Source of the DNA: Sphaerothrix epifaneia
Lineage (GTDB): Bacteria > Cyanobacteriota > Cyanobacteriia > Phormidesmidales > Phormidesmidaceae
Reading direction: 5' to 3'
DNA: 64,000 bases
Assembly: GCF_042788235.1 (NCBI RefSeq)
Contig: NZ_JBHZOL010000021.1
Span: forward strand, 186,001-250,000
Within the stretch, counting starts at the first letter, position 1; every line of letters begins with the position of its first letter. Below the pieces are notes generated by a model. The model saw only the letters and a list, made by a program, of their open reading frames with translations. It searched no databases and had not been told where the DNA came from. The position numbers and the translations under genes were made by a program. Shown here in pieces: positions 1 through 7,979 of the stretch.

Positions 1-450
1 CATCAGCAAGCGGTTATCAACCTGACCTTCTTCCGGAAACCACCAGCCACCGACCAGTTGTTCACTCAAACCGGGCTGAAACTGTTGCAAATCTGAGCGA
101 TCGAGCCAATAGCGAGGTGCTGTTGCCGCCCCAGTTGGGTTGGCTGGCAGGGTAAATTGAGGTGCCAAAATACCGCAAGGCCAGTAGCCTACCGTTTGCC
201 CAGTCAGCGCTTCTAGTTTTTCCACCCAATCTGGATAAAGCGCCAAACTCCGTTGACAAAGCGTTTGCAACGGGCCGGGGGGAAGTTCTTCGGCTTGAGG
301 AGCCAGCATGCCAGCAGCAGCATGACCCGCCGCCGCTTGAAAATCGCGGCTGAGGACTGTTACCGTCGCACCTTGCTGCTGCAAGTCAACGGCAATGGCC
401 AACCCCATAAGGCCACCCCCGATGACCAGGACATCAGATGTCCCACCCAT
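1..450 (-). CDS. thiO: Glycine oxidase ThiO-like FAD enzyme, 3' end outside window
   Basis: The N-terminal 150 codons are present and the reading frame runs open through base 1. The protein starts with a Rossmann FAD-binding motif, VLVIGGGLMGLAIA, at residues 7-20, followed by the HAAAGMLAPQAEE segment typical of DAO/ThiO oxidases. ThiO oxidises glycine to iminoglycine for the thiazole half of thiamine. Known of the family: in cyanobacteria ThiO is often fused to the thiazole synthase ThiG, but the C-terminal part lies beyond the window, so a fusion cannot be judged here. The start ATG at 448-450 precedes the FAD motif by the usual few residues. A related FAD amine oxidase is the main alternative. 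Confidence 0.8.
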   Translation of the reverse strand, partial: MGGTSDVLVIGGGLMGLAIAVDLQQQGATVTVLSRDFQAAAGHAAAGMLAPQAEELPPGPLQTLCQRSLALYPDWVEKLEALTGQTVGYWPCGILAPQFTLPANPTGAATAPRYWLDRSDLQQFQPGLSEQLVGGWWFPEEGQVDNRLLM

Positions 451-493
451 ATCACTTTCCTAATCTTGTGAACTCAACACTGAGGCTATTAGC

Positions 494-907
494 CTACCAA
501 AGGGCTGGAATCGAAGTGTCAACTGCTTGCCCAGACTGGCTACTCTCTCCCCCCGCAGAACCCGTTGGGGCAGGTGTGCCAGAAGCGCCAGTATCGGTGG
601 TTCCAGCCTGAGATTGGCCGCTATTGGTATCGGCAGTATCTTGAGCCTGCTCAGTCGGCTCACCAAAATTATCACTGGCTGAAACAGGAGATGCTTGAGG
701 TGTCTGCCGCTGGGCTAGCTGTCCAGCTTGCTGAATCGGCTCTGAGCCTGAAACAGGTTCAAAATTGTTAGCGACTTGGTTAGCACCGTCTGAGGTACTT
801 TGACCCAAATTGTCAATCCAGCTAGCGACTTGGTTGCCGGAACCCACACCATACATGACGAGTACAGTCGCCCCTGCCAAGATTGCACCGAGAATATACC
901 TGTTCAT
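494..907 (-). CDS. Hypothetical protein, one N-terminal membrane segment, low-complexity tail
   Basis: A 137-residue protein. Residues 5-22 (ILGAILAGATVLVMYGVG) form one hydrophobic segment, either a signal anchor or an uncleaved signal peptide. The rest is rich in Ser, Gln, Gly, Thr and Ala and looks disordered, with no recognisable fold. This suggests a membrane-tethered periplasmic tail, which is inference. It lies just upstream of thiO on the same strand (43 bp between stop and thiO start), so the two may be cotranscribed. Function is unknown. It is kept as real because of the plausible anchor, the uninterrupted frame and its fit between neighbours. Confidence 0.55.
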   Translation of the reverse strand: MNRYILGAILAGATVLVMYGVGSGNQVASWIDNLGQSTSDGANQVANNFEPVSGSEPIQQAGQLAQRQTPQASPVSASDNFGEPTEQAQDTADTNSGQSQAGTTDTGASGTPAPTGSAGGESSQSGQAVDTSIPALW

Positions 908-1312
908 GCCTGCTTACCTGTTGCTCTCTTCCATCTTCGCTCAGGGACTCTATTTTTGGGGATATTTGCCGAGAATATTTTAGTGGCCTTTGCCTAAGCA
1001 AGGATTGGCAGCGATCTGGCCTAGGAGGTTGTTTCCTTAGAAGCGCTGTCTGATGCTGAACTTCTGAACTAAAGATCTTTTGTCTAGTAATTTTAAAATC
1101 TCTGGGTTCTAAGATTTCTGAGTCCTACAGGTTTGACCAGCCAAGGGCAGATCGGCGTGAGAGAATAGGGTCAGGGTCGCTATTAAACTCAATGAATAGC
1201 TTCAGGCGTCTGAGTAGTTTGTAAACTATAGACTTTATAGACTATTTTTTTGAGTTTTACTCACTGACTTTTGTTGTCCCTTAGGTGTGCTAAACGCAAA
1301 CTGCTCTCTCCC
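908..1312. other. Intergenic region upstream of cimA
   Basis: About 405 bases between two divergent genes. No coding frame, tRNA or strong hairpin was seen. The last part is AT-rich with a short direct repeat (TATAGACT at about 1226 and 1236), and presumably contains the cimA promoter. An in-frame upstream ATG at 1271 would add 14 residues to CimA and is not favoured. Confidence 0.5.
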
Positions 1313-2965
1313 ATGACTCAATCTGCTGCTAAGTGGTCTCCTCAAGTTTGGATTTATGATACGACGCTCCGCGATGGTGCCCAGCGAGAAGGGTTGGCGC
1401 TTTCCATTGAAGATAAGTTGAGAATTGCTCATCAACTCGATCGCTTAGGTATTCCTTTTATTGAAGGCGGCTGGCCGGGGGCTAATCCTAAAGACGTACA
1501 GTTTTTTTGGCAGCTTAAAGAATCTCCCCTGAGTCAGGCTGAGGTGGTGGCGTTTTGCTCAACTCGCCGTCCGGGGCGGCAGGCGGCTGACGAGCCAATG
1601 CTACAGCCGATTTTAGCCGCCGGAACCCGGTGGGTAACCCTATTTGGCAAGTCTTGGGATTTGCATGTGACGGAAGGGCTGCAAACCACGCTGCCAGAAA
1701 ATTTGGCGATGATTGAAGATACCATCACTTTTTTGCGCAGCCAAGAACGCCGCATTATTTATGATGCTGAGCACTGGTTTGATGGCTATAAGCACAATGC
1801 CAATTATGCTTTGCAGACGCTAGGAGCGGCGATCGCTGCTGGGGCAGAATGGCTGGTTCTTTGCGATACCAATGGCGGCACTTTGCCTCACGAAATTACC
1901 GAGATTGTGCAGGCCGTGCAAACCTGGTTGGTGAAACAGCCCTTAGTTGAAGGCATTGTGCCAAAGCTGGGGATTCACACCCACAATGATTCAGGTACGG
2001 CGGTGGCCAACGCACTGGCGGCTGTGCAAGAAGGGGCTGTCATGGTACAGGGGACGATGAATGGCTATGGTGAGCGTTGCGGCAACGCCAATCTTTGTAC
2101 TTTATTGCCTAACTTGCAACTGAAGCTGGGGCGTTCTTGTATTCAGCCCGCTCAGCTCGCAACGCTGGCCGAAACCAGCCGTTTTGTGAGCGAGGTGGTC
2201 AATTTAGCACCCGATGATCACGCTCCCTTTGTCGGGTTATCAGCTTTTGCCCACAAGGGGGGCATTCATGTGAGTGCGGTGGAGCGTAACCCGCTAACCT
2301 ACGAGCATATTGAACCAGAGCAGGTTGGTAATCGCCGCCGCATTGTTGTTTCTGATCAGTCTGGTTTAAGCAATATCATTGCTAAGGCTCGCAGTTTTGG
2401 CATTGAGCTAGACAAGAAAAATCCAACCTCTCGCCAGCTATTAGATCGCTTAAAAACGCTAGAGCACGAAGGTTATCAGTTTGAAGCGGCTGAAGCTAGC
2501 TTTGAACTATTGATGCGTGAAGCTTTGGCACAGCGTCCTCAGTTTTTTGAACTCAAAGGGTTTCAGGTCAACTGCGATCGCATGCCGGATGGCGATCTCT
2601 GGCGTAGCCGTTCCTTAGCAACCGTTAAGGTAGAAGTGAATGACCAGGAAATTCTAGAAGCTGCTGAAGGCAACGGCCCTGTCTCAGCTTTAGATGCTGC
2701 CTTGCGTAAAGCATTACTCAACTTTTACCCTGCGATCGCCCAGTTTCATCTGACCGACTACAAAGTGCGTATCCTCGACGGCAAAACGGGTACTTCAGCC
2801 AAAACGCGCGTTTTACTAGAGTCTAGCAACGGCGCTCAACGCTGGACGACGGTGGGGGTTTCGACTAACATCATCGAAGCTTCCTATCAAGCCGTGGTTG
2901 AAGGACTCGAATATGGGCTAATCATGCAAGAACAGCCCATTGAAGCCGTTTTAGCGTCAGGGTAA
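1313..2965 (+). CDS. cimA: (R)-citramalate synthase CimA
   Basis: A 550-residue acyltransferase of the LeuA/HMG-CoA-lyase-like family. It condenses pyruvate and acetyl-CoA to citramalate, the first step of threonine-independent isoleucine synthesis. The catalytic TIM barrel opens with DTTLRDGAQREG at residues 16-27. The metal-binding HTHNDSG motif lies near residue 220 and GYGERCGNANL follows. The C-terminal part (about 430-540) is a LeuA-type regulatory dimer domain (GPVSALDAALRKAL, then GVSTNIIEASYQA). Total length and domain order match the CimA subfamily better than 2-isopropylmalate synthase. The start at 1313 was preferred to 1271 because the extra 14 residues have no family counterpart. 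Isoleucine feedback through the C-terminal domain is expected from the family. Confidence 0.88.
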   Translation: MTQSAAKWSPQVWIYDTTLRDGAQREGLALSIEDKLRIAHQLDRLGIPFIEGGWPGANPKDVQFFWQLKESPLSQAEVVAFCSTRRPGRQAADEPMLQPILAAGTRWVTLFGKSWDLHVTEGLQTTLPENLAMIEDTITFLRSQERRIIYDAEHWFDGYKHNANYALQTLGAAIAAGAEWLVLCDTNGGTLPHEITEIVQAVQTWLVKQPLVEGIVPKLGIHTHNDSGTAVANALAAVQEGAVMVQGTMNGYGERCGNANLCTLLPNLQLKLGRSCIQPAQLATLAETSRFVSEVVNLAPDDHAPFVGLSAFAHKGGIHVSAVERNPLTYEHIEPEQVGNRRRIVVSDQSGLSNIIAKARSFGIELDKKNPTSRQLLDRLKTLEHEGYQFEAAEASFELLMREALAQRPQFFELKGFQVNCDRMPDGDLWRSRSLATVKVEVNDQEILEAAEGNGPVSALDAALRKALLNFYPAIAQFHLTDYKVRILDGKTGTSAKTRVLLESSNGAQRWTTVGVSTNIIEASYQAVVEGLEYGLIMQEQPIEAVLASG

Positions 2966-3073
2966 AAGGGCTGCAAAACAGACGCTCAATCTTGGGCTGA
3001 GCGGTCTATTCTGCTTTCTACTGAGCCAAAAGGCTGCCAGAATTGAATATTTCTCCTGACGCTTCTATCTTCT

Positions 3074-3439
3074 ATGCTTCCCCCGCTAACGATCGCTACC
3101 ATTTGGGCCATTCTCAACGAAGAACTACCCGATGAGACGGTTAACCAGCTTGTTTGGCACTACTTGGGATATCGCTATGACAAAACGACCCAACAGTGGG
3201 ATACCACTGATGTTGAAACCAACTGGCTAGAAAAATATCCGCAACCGCCCGACTTTATTGCCAGTCGTCCGGCTACCGTGCAGCTAACGCGATCGATTCC
3301 CCCAGAAAATAAGCAACTGCTGAAGGAACAGCTAGGATTCAAAGGCTACAGTATCGACCAACTCGTACCCCGACTCACCCGACGGGCAACAATGGCCAAC
3401 TGGTTGTTGAGCTATTTAAAGGAACACAACCTCTCTTAG
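3074..3439 (+). CDS. DUF1823 family protein
   Basis: A 121-residue soluble protein of the cyanobacterial and plastid family DUF1823. Family hallmarks are visible: TIWAILN near the start, VNQLVWHYLGYRYD at residues 23-36, the run PEPPDFI-like (PQPPDFIASRPATV), and LTRSIPPENKQLLKEQLGF followed by a C-terminal helix. Length matches the family. No biochemical function is established for the family, and none is suggested here. It lies 108 bp downstream of cimA on the same strand and ends 8 bp from the convergent DUF4342 gene. Confidence 0.85.
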   Translation: MLPPLTIATIWAILNEELPDETVNQLVWHYLGYRYDKTTQQWDTTDVETNWLEKYPQPPDFIASRPATVQLTRSIPPENKQLLKEQLGFKGYSIDQLVPRLTRRATMANWLLSYLKEHNLS

Positions 3440-3447
3440 AATATCGC

Positions 3448-3804
3448 CTATTCCCGGCGCTCAATCACCAGCGTTAGATGAGCTACCATCGCACCAATCA
3501 CGCCCACAGCGGCAATTACCGGAAAAACAGCCGCGCTGACCACGCCGCCAACCACGCCGACGGTCAGCGGAATTTCAATTAAGACGCGGCCTTCGTCATT
3601 TTTGATAATGATGCGCCGAATATTGCCCTCATGAATTAGCTCTTTCACCTTGGCAACCAGCGTGTCACCAGAGATACTGAACTCTTCAGTGGTAACGCCT
3701 TCTGGGGGAATGTTGGTCTGAGCTTCGTCTTGCGGATCAACAGGGATAGTTTTGACGGGGATGGTATCTACAGGGTCAGAAGGTGGTTGATTGAGCGGAT
3801 CCAT
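3448..3804 (-). CDS. DUF4342 domain protein, C-terminal membrane segment
   Basis: A 118-residue protein. The N-terminal 40 residues are Pro- and Asp-rich and probably disordered. The conserved DUF4342 block runs from about residue 41 to the end: EEFSISGDTLVAKVKELIHEG, then NIRRIIIKNDEGRVLIEIPL, then a Gly/Val/Ala-rich hydrophobic hairpin (VGVVGGVVSAAVFPVIAAVGVIGAM, given here only as residues about 81-106). The family is widespread and often a single domain; its role is unknown. The hydrophobic segment suggests membrane association. It is transcribed convergently with the DUF1823 gene, 8 bp away. Confidence 0.8.
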   Translation of the reverse strand: MDPLNQPPSDPVDTIPVKTIPVDPQDEAQTNIPPEGVTTEEFSISGDTLVAKVKELIHEGNIRRIIIKNDEGRVLIEIPLTVGVVGGVVSAAVFPVIAAVGVIGAMVAHLTLVIERRE

Positions 3805-3876
3805 TAGGGTAAGGCTCCTAAACGTCTTTACCTGCCATTTTAAGGATGAAACCTGAGAAAGTTGTGACGAAAAAGG

Positions 3877-4314
3877 CTAGTGCGGCTTAACTGTACGTTC
3901 TAACACATCCATAGCAGGCTCTACTAAAGCCCAAGTGCCATCTGGCTGCTTCCGCAAAGCGGCAAACTGCAGTGTTTCTCCTGTACCCACCTTGCTACCA
4001 GCTTTGACCTCTCCCAGTCGGGTGCCCTGCAAACCGCAAAATCGGAATAAGTAAGCGGGTACCTCTGGGCTAGAAAACATAACGCAGTCGGCGACGCTAG
4101 GCTGAACTTTGCCATCGAACGGCGCATGAACCGCTTTCCCCCTCAACTCAATTGAGATATCGCCAAGGCCACCGCTGACGTGATAGCCAGCGATTTCACT
4201 ACCGGGTTGCAAAGCCCAGTTTTGATGGATGGAAACCTGTCGGGCTGGCGGAGAAGCGGCTTGGCTACAACCCATAACTAGCAGTAAACTGCTGATCCCT
4301 AAAGTACGCCACAT
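3877..4314 (-). CDS. Hypothetical lipoprotein
   Basis: A 145-residue protein with a signal peptide and lipobox (LLLVMGCS, Cys16), predicting a lipid-anchored exported protein. The mature part is beta-rich, with a motif HAPFDGKVQP around residue 60 and LGEVKAGSKVGTGETLQF near 100. These resemble the small beta-barrel or biotinyl-like fold seen next to M23 peptidases, but no catalytic His or Asp set is present. Function is unknown. Its start is 10 bp downstream of the stop of the gene at 4325-4816, so the two are probably an operon. Confidence 0.65.
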   Translation of the reverse strand: MWRTLGISSLLLVMGCSQAASPPARQVSIHQNWALQPGSEIAGYHVSGGLGDISIELRGKAVHAPFDGKVQPSVADCVMFSSPEVPAYLFRFCGLQGTRLGEVKAGSKVGTGETLQFAALRKQPDGTWALVEPAMDVLERTVKPH

Positions 4315-4324
4315 ATTGGATTAC

Positions 4325-4816
4325 CTACTTGCGAAAGCTAAAGTCGTAGCCGACGTACTGGTTGTCTGTGTACTCGACGACTAACCAGGTATCGATATCA
4401 AACTCTAGGGGATAAGCCTGCCGCTCTAGCGGGCCGCTGACCTCAGCAGCTTTAGTAGGTAGGAGGCAGTAAGGTTCTTGAAGCAAGTCTTCGACAGCCG
4501 CTCGACTGGAGGTTTGAGGGATACTGATTAGCTGGGTCAACTCATCTCTAGACAAACGAGCAGATTCTTGAATCACTTGAGTGCAAACCTCAGCCTGGGT
4601 TTGTTGATTCTGCGCCGACTTTGGAGAGACGACTAAGGCAGCTAGCGCCAGAATTGAACCGCCAGCGATGAAAGCTTTAGCAGGCCGCCGCTGCCGCCGC
4701 CGCATCGGACTGCGGCCGGACGGCACAGCCCTAGAAGCAAGACGGGGGGAGACCGACGGCGGCGTTGGGTGGGGATAGTGCTGCCGGGGATAGTTGTGAT
4801 CTGAGTAATGAACCAT
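4325..4816 (-). CDS. Conserved hypothetical protein with one membrane segment
   Basis: A 163-residue protein. The first 45 residues are Pro/His/Arg-rich and basic (MRRRQRRPAKAF just before the membrane segment), consistent with a cytoplasmic tail under the positive-inside rule. Residues about 49-64 (AFIAGGSILALAALVV) span the membrane. The C-terminal 95 residues form an exported domain with two Cys (one in EVCTQVIQESARLSRDEL, one in EPYCLLPT), possibly disulphide-linked. No function is recognised. It is cotranscribed with the lipoprotein just downstream. A LexA-box-like palindrome lies 156 bp upstream of its start. Confidence 0.6.
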   Translation of the reverse strand: MVHYSDHNYPRQHYPHPTPPSVSPRLASRAVPSGRSPMRRRQRRPAKAFIAGGSILALAALVVSPKSAQNQQTQAEVCTQVIQESARLSRDELTQLISIPQTSSRAAVEDLLQEPYCLLPTKAAEVSGPLERQAYPLEFDIDTWLVVEYTDNQYVGYDFSFRK

Positions 4817-5173
4817 GCTGTTCTCTCCCTGCTAAGGCTGATGAGTCACCAGTGTGAGCTAGCTTCGAGCACTCAGCGGCTAAATTCATGCTGCTAGAAA
4901 ACAGCAAGCTTGTATTTGAGCCACGGGGGATAGAGCGCTAAAGCTATGTCTAGAGCTGACACCTCAATCATAGTACAAATGTACTGAAACGATGAATGTT
5001 TATAGCTTCTTTTTCGGTAATTTCTCTCTAGCTTTGGGGGTAGATCAAGTTGTTTAGAGATCTATTTCCTAGTCAATAACGGCTAGCAGCCTTTGCGGAT
5101 GCAGAGATCGCCTCAGCATCGAACAAAGGGCTGCTATTGACTGCTTGCTTTGGCTGTTTGTCGCCAGTTTCTT
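4817..5173. other. Intergenic region with a LexA-box-like palindrome
   Basis: About 357 bases between the 3' end of the CBS-CP12 gene and the start of the 4816 gene, both on the minus strand. No ORF or RNA gene was seen. The notable element is the palindrome at 4972-4985, described separately. The remainder is AT-rich with no strong hairpin. Confidence 0.5.
4972..4985. promoter_or_regulatory. Candidate LexA-type operator
   Basis: AGTACAAATGTACT is a 14-bp element with perfect half-sites AGTACA and TGTACT around AA. It fits the published cyanobacterial LexA-box pattern RGTACNNNDGTWCB. It would act on the minus-strand gene pair starting at 4816. With equal base frequencies the degenerate pattern is expected roughly once in 64 kb, so a chance match is possible; the perfect palindrome is less likely by chance. 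No binding data are available from the sequence. Confidence 0.35.
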
Positions 5174-5797
5174 TTAGCCGCTGCACCATACGTCGTATAG
5201 CCACGCCTCTTTCACCTCTGGATATTCTTCGCTATAGGCTTCCAAGGCTGTTTGCTCTAGGCGCTGCGATCGCTGGTGAGCGGCTTCTGCTTGTAGCTTT
5301 TCAACCGTTTCCCAAGCCTGACGGCATTTTTGAGTCGTGACCCCATAGGAGTGACAAGTGCTGCGAGCTTGAGCGATCGCGGTTTGAATTCGCTGCTCCC
5401 ACACGGTGGCTTGGGGACGTTCGGCAAAATCGGCTTTGGTCAAAATATCGCTGATGGAAATAACGCCTAGCAGCTTTTTCTCAATCACCGGGGCAATGTG
5501 AATATTAGCCTGGGTGAGCAGACGCGCGACATACTCAACCTGGAGGTCTGGATTAACCACAATACAAGGCTTGGTCATGATTTCGTAAACTCGCATTTGT
5601 TGAGGATCCTGACCGTAAGCGACGACCTTGCTAACGATGTCGGTTTCTGTGACGATGCCGTAAGCATCTTCTTCGTGGTGGCGCTCTACAATGAGCGATC
5701 GCACCTGATGCTTGCGCATTTGGGCAATGGCGACAGCAACGGGGGCGGCACTGCTGATGGTGATGACCTCAGAGGTCATAATGTCGGCTGCTTTCAT
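5174..5797 (-). CDS. CBS-pair protein fused to a CP12-like tail
   Basis: A 207-residue protein. Residues 1-60 and 68-125 are two CBS motifs (ADIMTSEVITISSAAPV with GIVTETDIV; YEIMTKPCIVVNPDLQV with GVISISDIL), a Bateman module that normally binds adenine nucleotides. Residues 137-207 resemble CP12, the redox linker that inhibits phosphoribulokinase and GAPDH: CHSYGVTTQKCRQAWETVEK with Cys148 and Cys158, the core AWETVEKLQAEAAHQR, then an EAYSEEYP segment. The two C-terminal Cys of canonical CP12 (EAYC...EC) are replaced here by Ser and Ala; only a lone Cys205 remains. CBS-CP12 fusions are known in cyanobacteria. A role linking energy charge to Calvin-cycle control is inferred. Confidence 0.85.
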   Translation of the reverse strand: MKAADIMTSEVITISSAAPVAVAIAQMRKHQVRSLIVERHHEEDAYGIVTETDIVSKVVAYGQDPQQMRVYEIMTKPCIVVNPDLQVEYVARLLTQANIHIAPVIEKKLLGVISISDILTKADFAERPQATVWEQRIQTAIAQARSTCHSYGVTTQKCRQAWETVEKLQAEAAHQRSQRLEQTALEAYSEEYPEVKEAWLYDVWCSG

Positions 5798-5829
5798 AAG
5801 GGTGCTGGTGAGTGGTCGCTAAGGGCAAA

Positions 5830-5921
5830 AGGTTGAGGGTAGAGGGCAGAAAAAAGCTTTTCAGCTAGAGAAGGCTTGCAGCTATTTGCGTGTCTCAACT
5901 CTTATCACTACAGCTATAGCT
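5830..5921 (+). repeat. Interspersed intergenic repeat, copy 1
   Basis: One divergent member of the family described under findings. It contains GAGGGCAGAAAAAAGCTTTT near the 5' end, a GTGTCTCAAC block and a terminal ACAGCTATAGCT. It sits between the start of the CBS-CP12 gene and the htrA terminator. Confidence 0.5.
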
Positions 5922-5942
5922 TTATCCTCGCAGAATAAGCAA

Positions 5943-5973
5943 AAAAGAGTGCGATCGCCGATCGCACTCTTTT
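5943..5973 (-). terminator. Rho-independent terminator of htrA, probably bidirectional
   Basis: A perfect 15-bp inverted repeat (5943-5957 with 5959-5973) flanked by A and T runs: AAAAGAGTGCGATCG and its complement. The stem includes HIP1-like sequence GCGATCGC. It lies 77 bp beyond the htrA stop. Confidence 0.7.
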
Positions 5974-6049
5974 GGTCTGACAAAGCAGCCAATAAGTAAA
6001 AGTGATGACCTTAACAACAGCAGGAAAGGGCTTTTCTCCCACCTGAAAA

Positions 6050-7231
6050 TTAGCGATCGCTTTCTAGCGCTGCCGTTTTCACAGAAAACTGTTGCGTTTG
6101 GCTACCCCTTCTGACTTTAACCTGTAAGGATTTGCCCACTTCACTGCGATCAATTTGAGTTTGCAGCTGATCTGAAGAGGTAATGGCTTTGCCTTCCACT
6201 TCGACAATAACATCGCCCCGGCGTAAGCCTGCTTCTGCGGCTGGGGTACCTGAAATCACACGTACCACCAGTGCCCCATTCACCTCAGGCAAAGTGAAGC
6301 CAGAATTAGGATCTTCGTTATTGCGCTTGGCCATATCGGGTGTCAGTGTGGCAATCTGAACCCCCAGATAAGGATGGGCAATTTGCTCACCTCGTACCAG
6401 GCGGTCTTTGATTTCTTTGGCCTTGTTGATTGGAATGGCAAAGCCAATCCCCATTGCGTCTGCTCGAATGGCAGTATTAATGCCAATCACTTCACCGCTT
6501 TGATTCAAAAGAGGGCCACCGGAGTTGCCAGGGTTGATGGCGGCGTCGGTTTGGATAAACTCCAGGCGTTTGTCGGGAATGCCAACGGTGGCACTAGAGC
6601 GTTTGAGGGTGCTAACAATACCCAGCGTCACCGTATTGTCTAAACCGAGGGGATTACCGACGGCGATCGCCCAATCCCCCACCGCTATCTGGTCAGAATC
6701 GCCCAGGCTAGCAATGGGCAAATCTTCACTGCCAGCATTAATTTTCACCACAGCCAGATCGGTGACTTCATCTTCGCCTTCGACAGTCCCGGCAAACTGG
6801 CGACCGTCTTTGAGCGTGACCGTCACCCGATCAGCCCCATCAACCACATGGGCATTGGTCAAAATATTACCGCTGGGGTCAATGATAAAGCCTGAGCCTT
6901 GGCCGCGCAGCAGTTGTTCTTCCTGAGGTAAGCCAGACATCCCGTTTGGCCCACCAAAAAAACCTCTAAAAAACGGATCTTCAAAAAATGGATCAGGTGA
7001 GCGGCGAACCACTGTTTTTTCAGTATCAATACGGACAACTGCTGGCCCTACTTCTCTAACCGCCGCCGCTACAAAGCTGTCGTTCGCGTTAGCCACCGGA
7101 ACTTGAGCCAAGGCAACGGCTTGGGCTGGCAATAGACCCAAGTGCCCGACTAGCAAAAGACTGATGCCTAAAAGCACCAGTCTGCGACCCCAAAGACGGA
7201 TCATGTGTTGAAAGCGCTGCGTTAATCTCAT
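6050..7231 (-). CDS. HtrA/Deg-family serine protease
   Basis: A 393-residue trypsin-like protease with one PDZ domain (about residues 290-385). The catalytic triad is visible: His128 in LTNAHVVD, Asp158 in VTDLAVVKI, Ser237 in NPGNSGGPLL. A signal peptide or anchor occupies residues 12-40 (GRRLVLLGISLLLVGHLGLL, ending AQA), so the enzyme acts in the periplasm or thylakoid lumen on damaged proteins. Cyanobacteria carry HhoA, HhoB and HtrA paralogues, and this one cannot be assigned securely. The frame extends upstream to 7405, but the added residues are not signal-like. ATGs at 7231 or 7204 fit best. It ends at a strong terminator. Confidence 0.85.
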   Translation of the reverse strand: MRLTQRFQHMIRLWGRRLVLLGISLLLVGHLGLLPAQAVALAQVPVANANDSFVAAAVREVGPAVVRIDTEKTVVRRSPDPFFEDPFFRGFFGGPNGMSGLPQEEQLLRGQGSGFIIDPSGNILTNAHVVDGADRVTVTLKDGRQFAGTVEGEDEVTDLAVVKINAGSEDLPIASLGDSDQIAVGDWAIAVGNPLGLDNTVTLGIVSTLKRSSATVGIPDKRLEFIQTDAAINPGNSGGPLLNQSGEVIGINTAIRADAMGIGFAIPINKAKEIKDRLVRGEQIAHPYLGVQIATLTPDMAKRNNEDPNSGFTLPEVNGALVVRVISGTPAAEAGLRRGDVIVEVEGKAITSSDQLQTQIDRSEVGKSLQVKVRRGSQTQQFSVKTAALESDR

Positions 7232-7521
7232 CGGCCTTAGTAAAAACCCAATAAAACCTAACTGAACCCGTTTCTGAAAGGCTGATCGAGTGAGTCGGCA
7301 TCGGCTCAGACCGTTCTCAACTGACCTAAATACCAATGTGCCCTTTCTCAGACTAACCCCCTTTCTGTAACTTCCATCGTGACGGAGAGGGCAAAGCGAC
7401 TTCAAGTAGGGGTAGTTAGACTAGGATGAGTACGGTTCTCCTCACCGCCGTTGGGAACTGTTTGCCTGTCTAAAACATTCCATAGCTTAATCGATCCATT
7501 TCAACTGCTTAGTTAAGTACC

Positions 7522-7926
7522 ATGCCAACTCTTTTTCCGCGTCAACTGGTTAGCGGTAGTCTTTTGGGGAGCGCTGTGATCATCGGTAGCCTGCTCATGA
7601 GTTGCAGTCAGGTCGGTACGCCCGAACCTGAACCACTTTCGTTTGAGGCTCAGCTTGCTGATCACTTAACCGCTGAAGGCGATAAGATGTACGGGGCTTA
7701 CTGGTGTCCCCATTGCGCTGATCAAAAAGAGCGCTTTAACGACGCTGTCGATCGCATTCCTTATGTAGAGTGTGATCCTAGCGGTGAAAATGCCCAACCT
7801 GAGGTTTGCCAAGCCAAAGGTATTCAGGGTTACCCTACCTGGGAAATCAATGGTGAATTGTATATGGGCGTGCGATCGCTAGAAGAACTGGCCGAGCTAT
7901 CAGGATTTGAGCCTGGTTCAGAATAG
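7522..7926 (+). CDS. Thioredoxin-fold lipoprotein like the VKOR C-terminal domain
   Basis: A 134-residue protein with a lipobox (LLMSC, Cys28) and a thioredoxin fold. The redox motif WCPHC lies at residues 61-65 after GAY. The cis-proline segment is GYPTWEINGELY, followed by SLEELAELSGF. The second Cys pair, in YVECDPSGENAQPEVCQ, is typical of the thioredoxin domain that cyanobacteria fuse to vitamin-K-epoxide-reductase-like membrane protein (VKOR). Here it is a stand-alone exported domain with no VKOR helices nearby. A role in oxidative disulphide formation or isomerisation in the periplasm or lumen is inferred. The inrS-like gene follows 53 bp downstream on the same strand. Confidence 0.8.
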   Translation: MPTLFPRQLVSGSLLGSAVIIGSLLMSCSQVGTPEPEPLSFEAQLADHLTAEGDKMYGAYWCPHCADQKERFNDAVDRIPYVECDPSGENAQPEVCQAKGIQGYPTWEINGELYMGVRSLEELAELSGFEPGSE

Positions 7927-7979
7927 TCGCTAGACTAGTAGTCTTACTGGCGATTCACTTACCCTACCTACTGACACTA

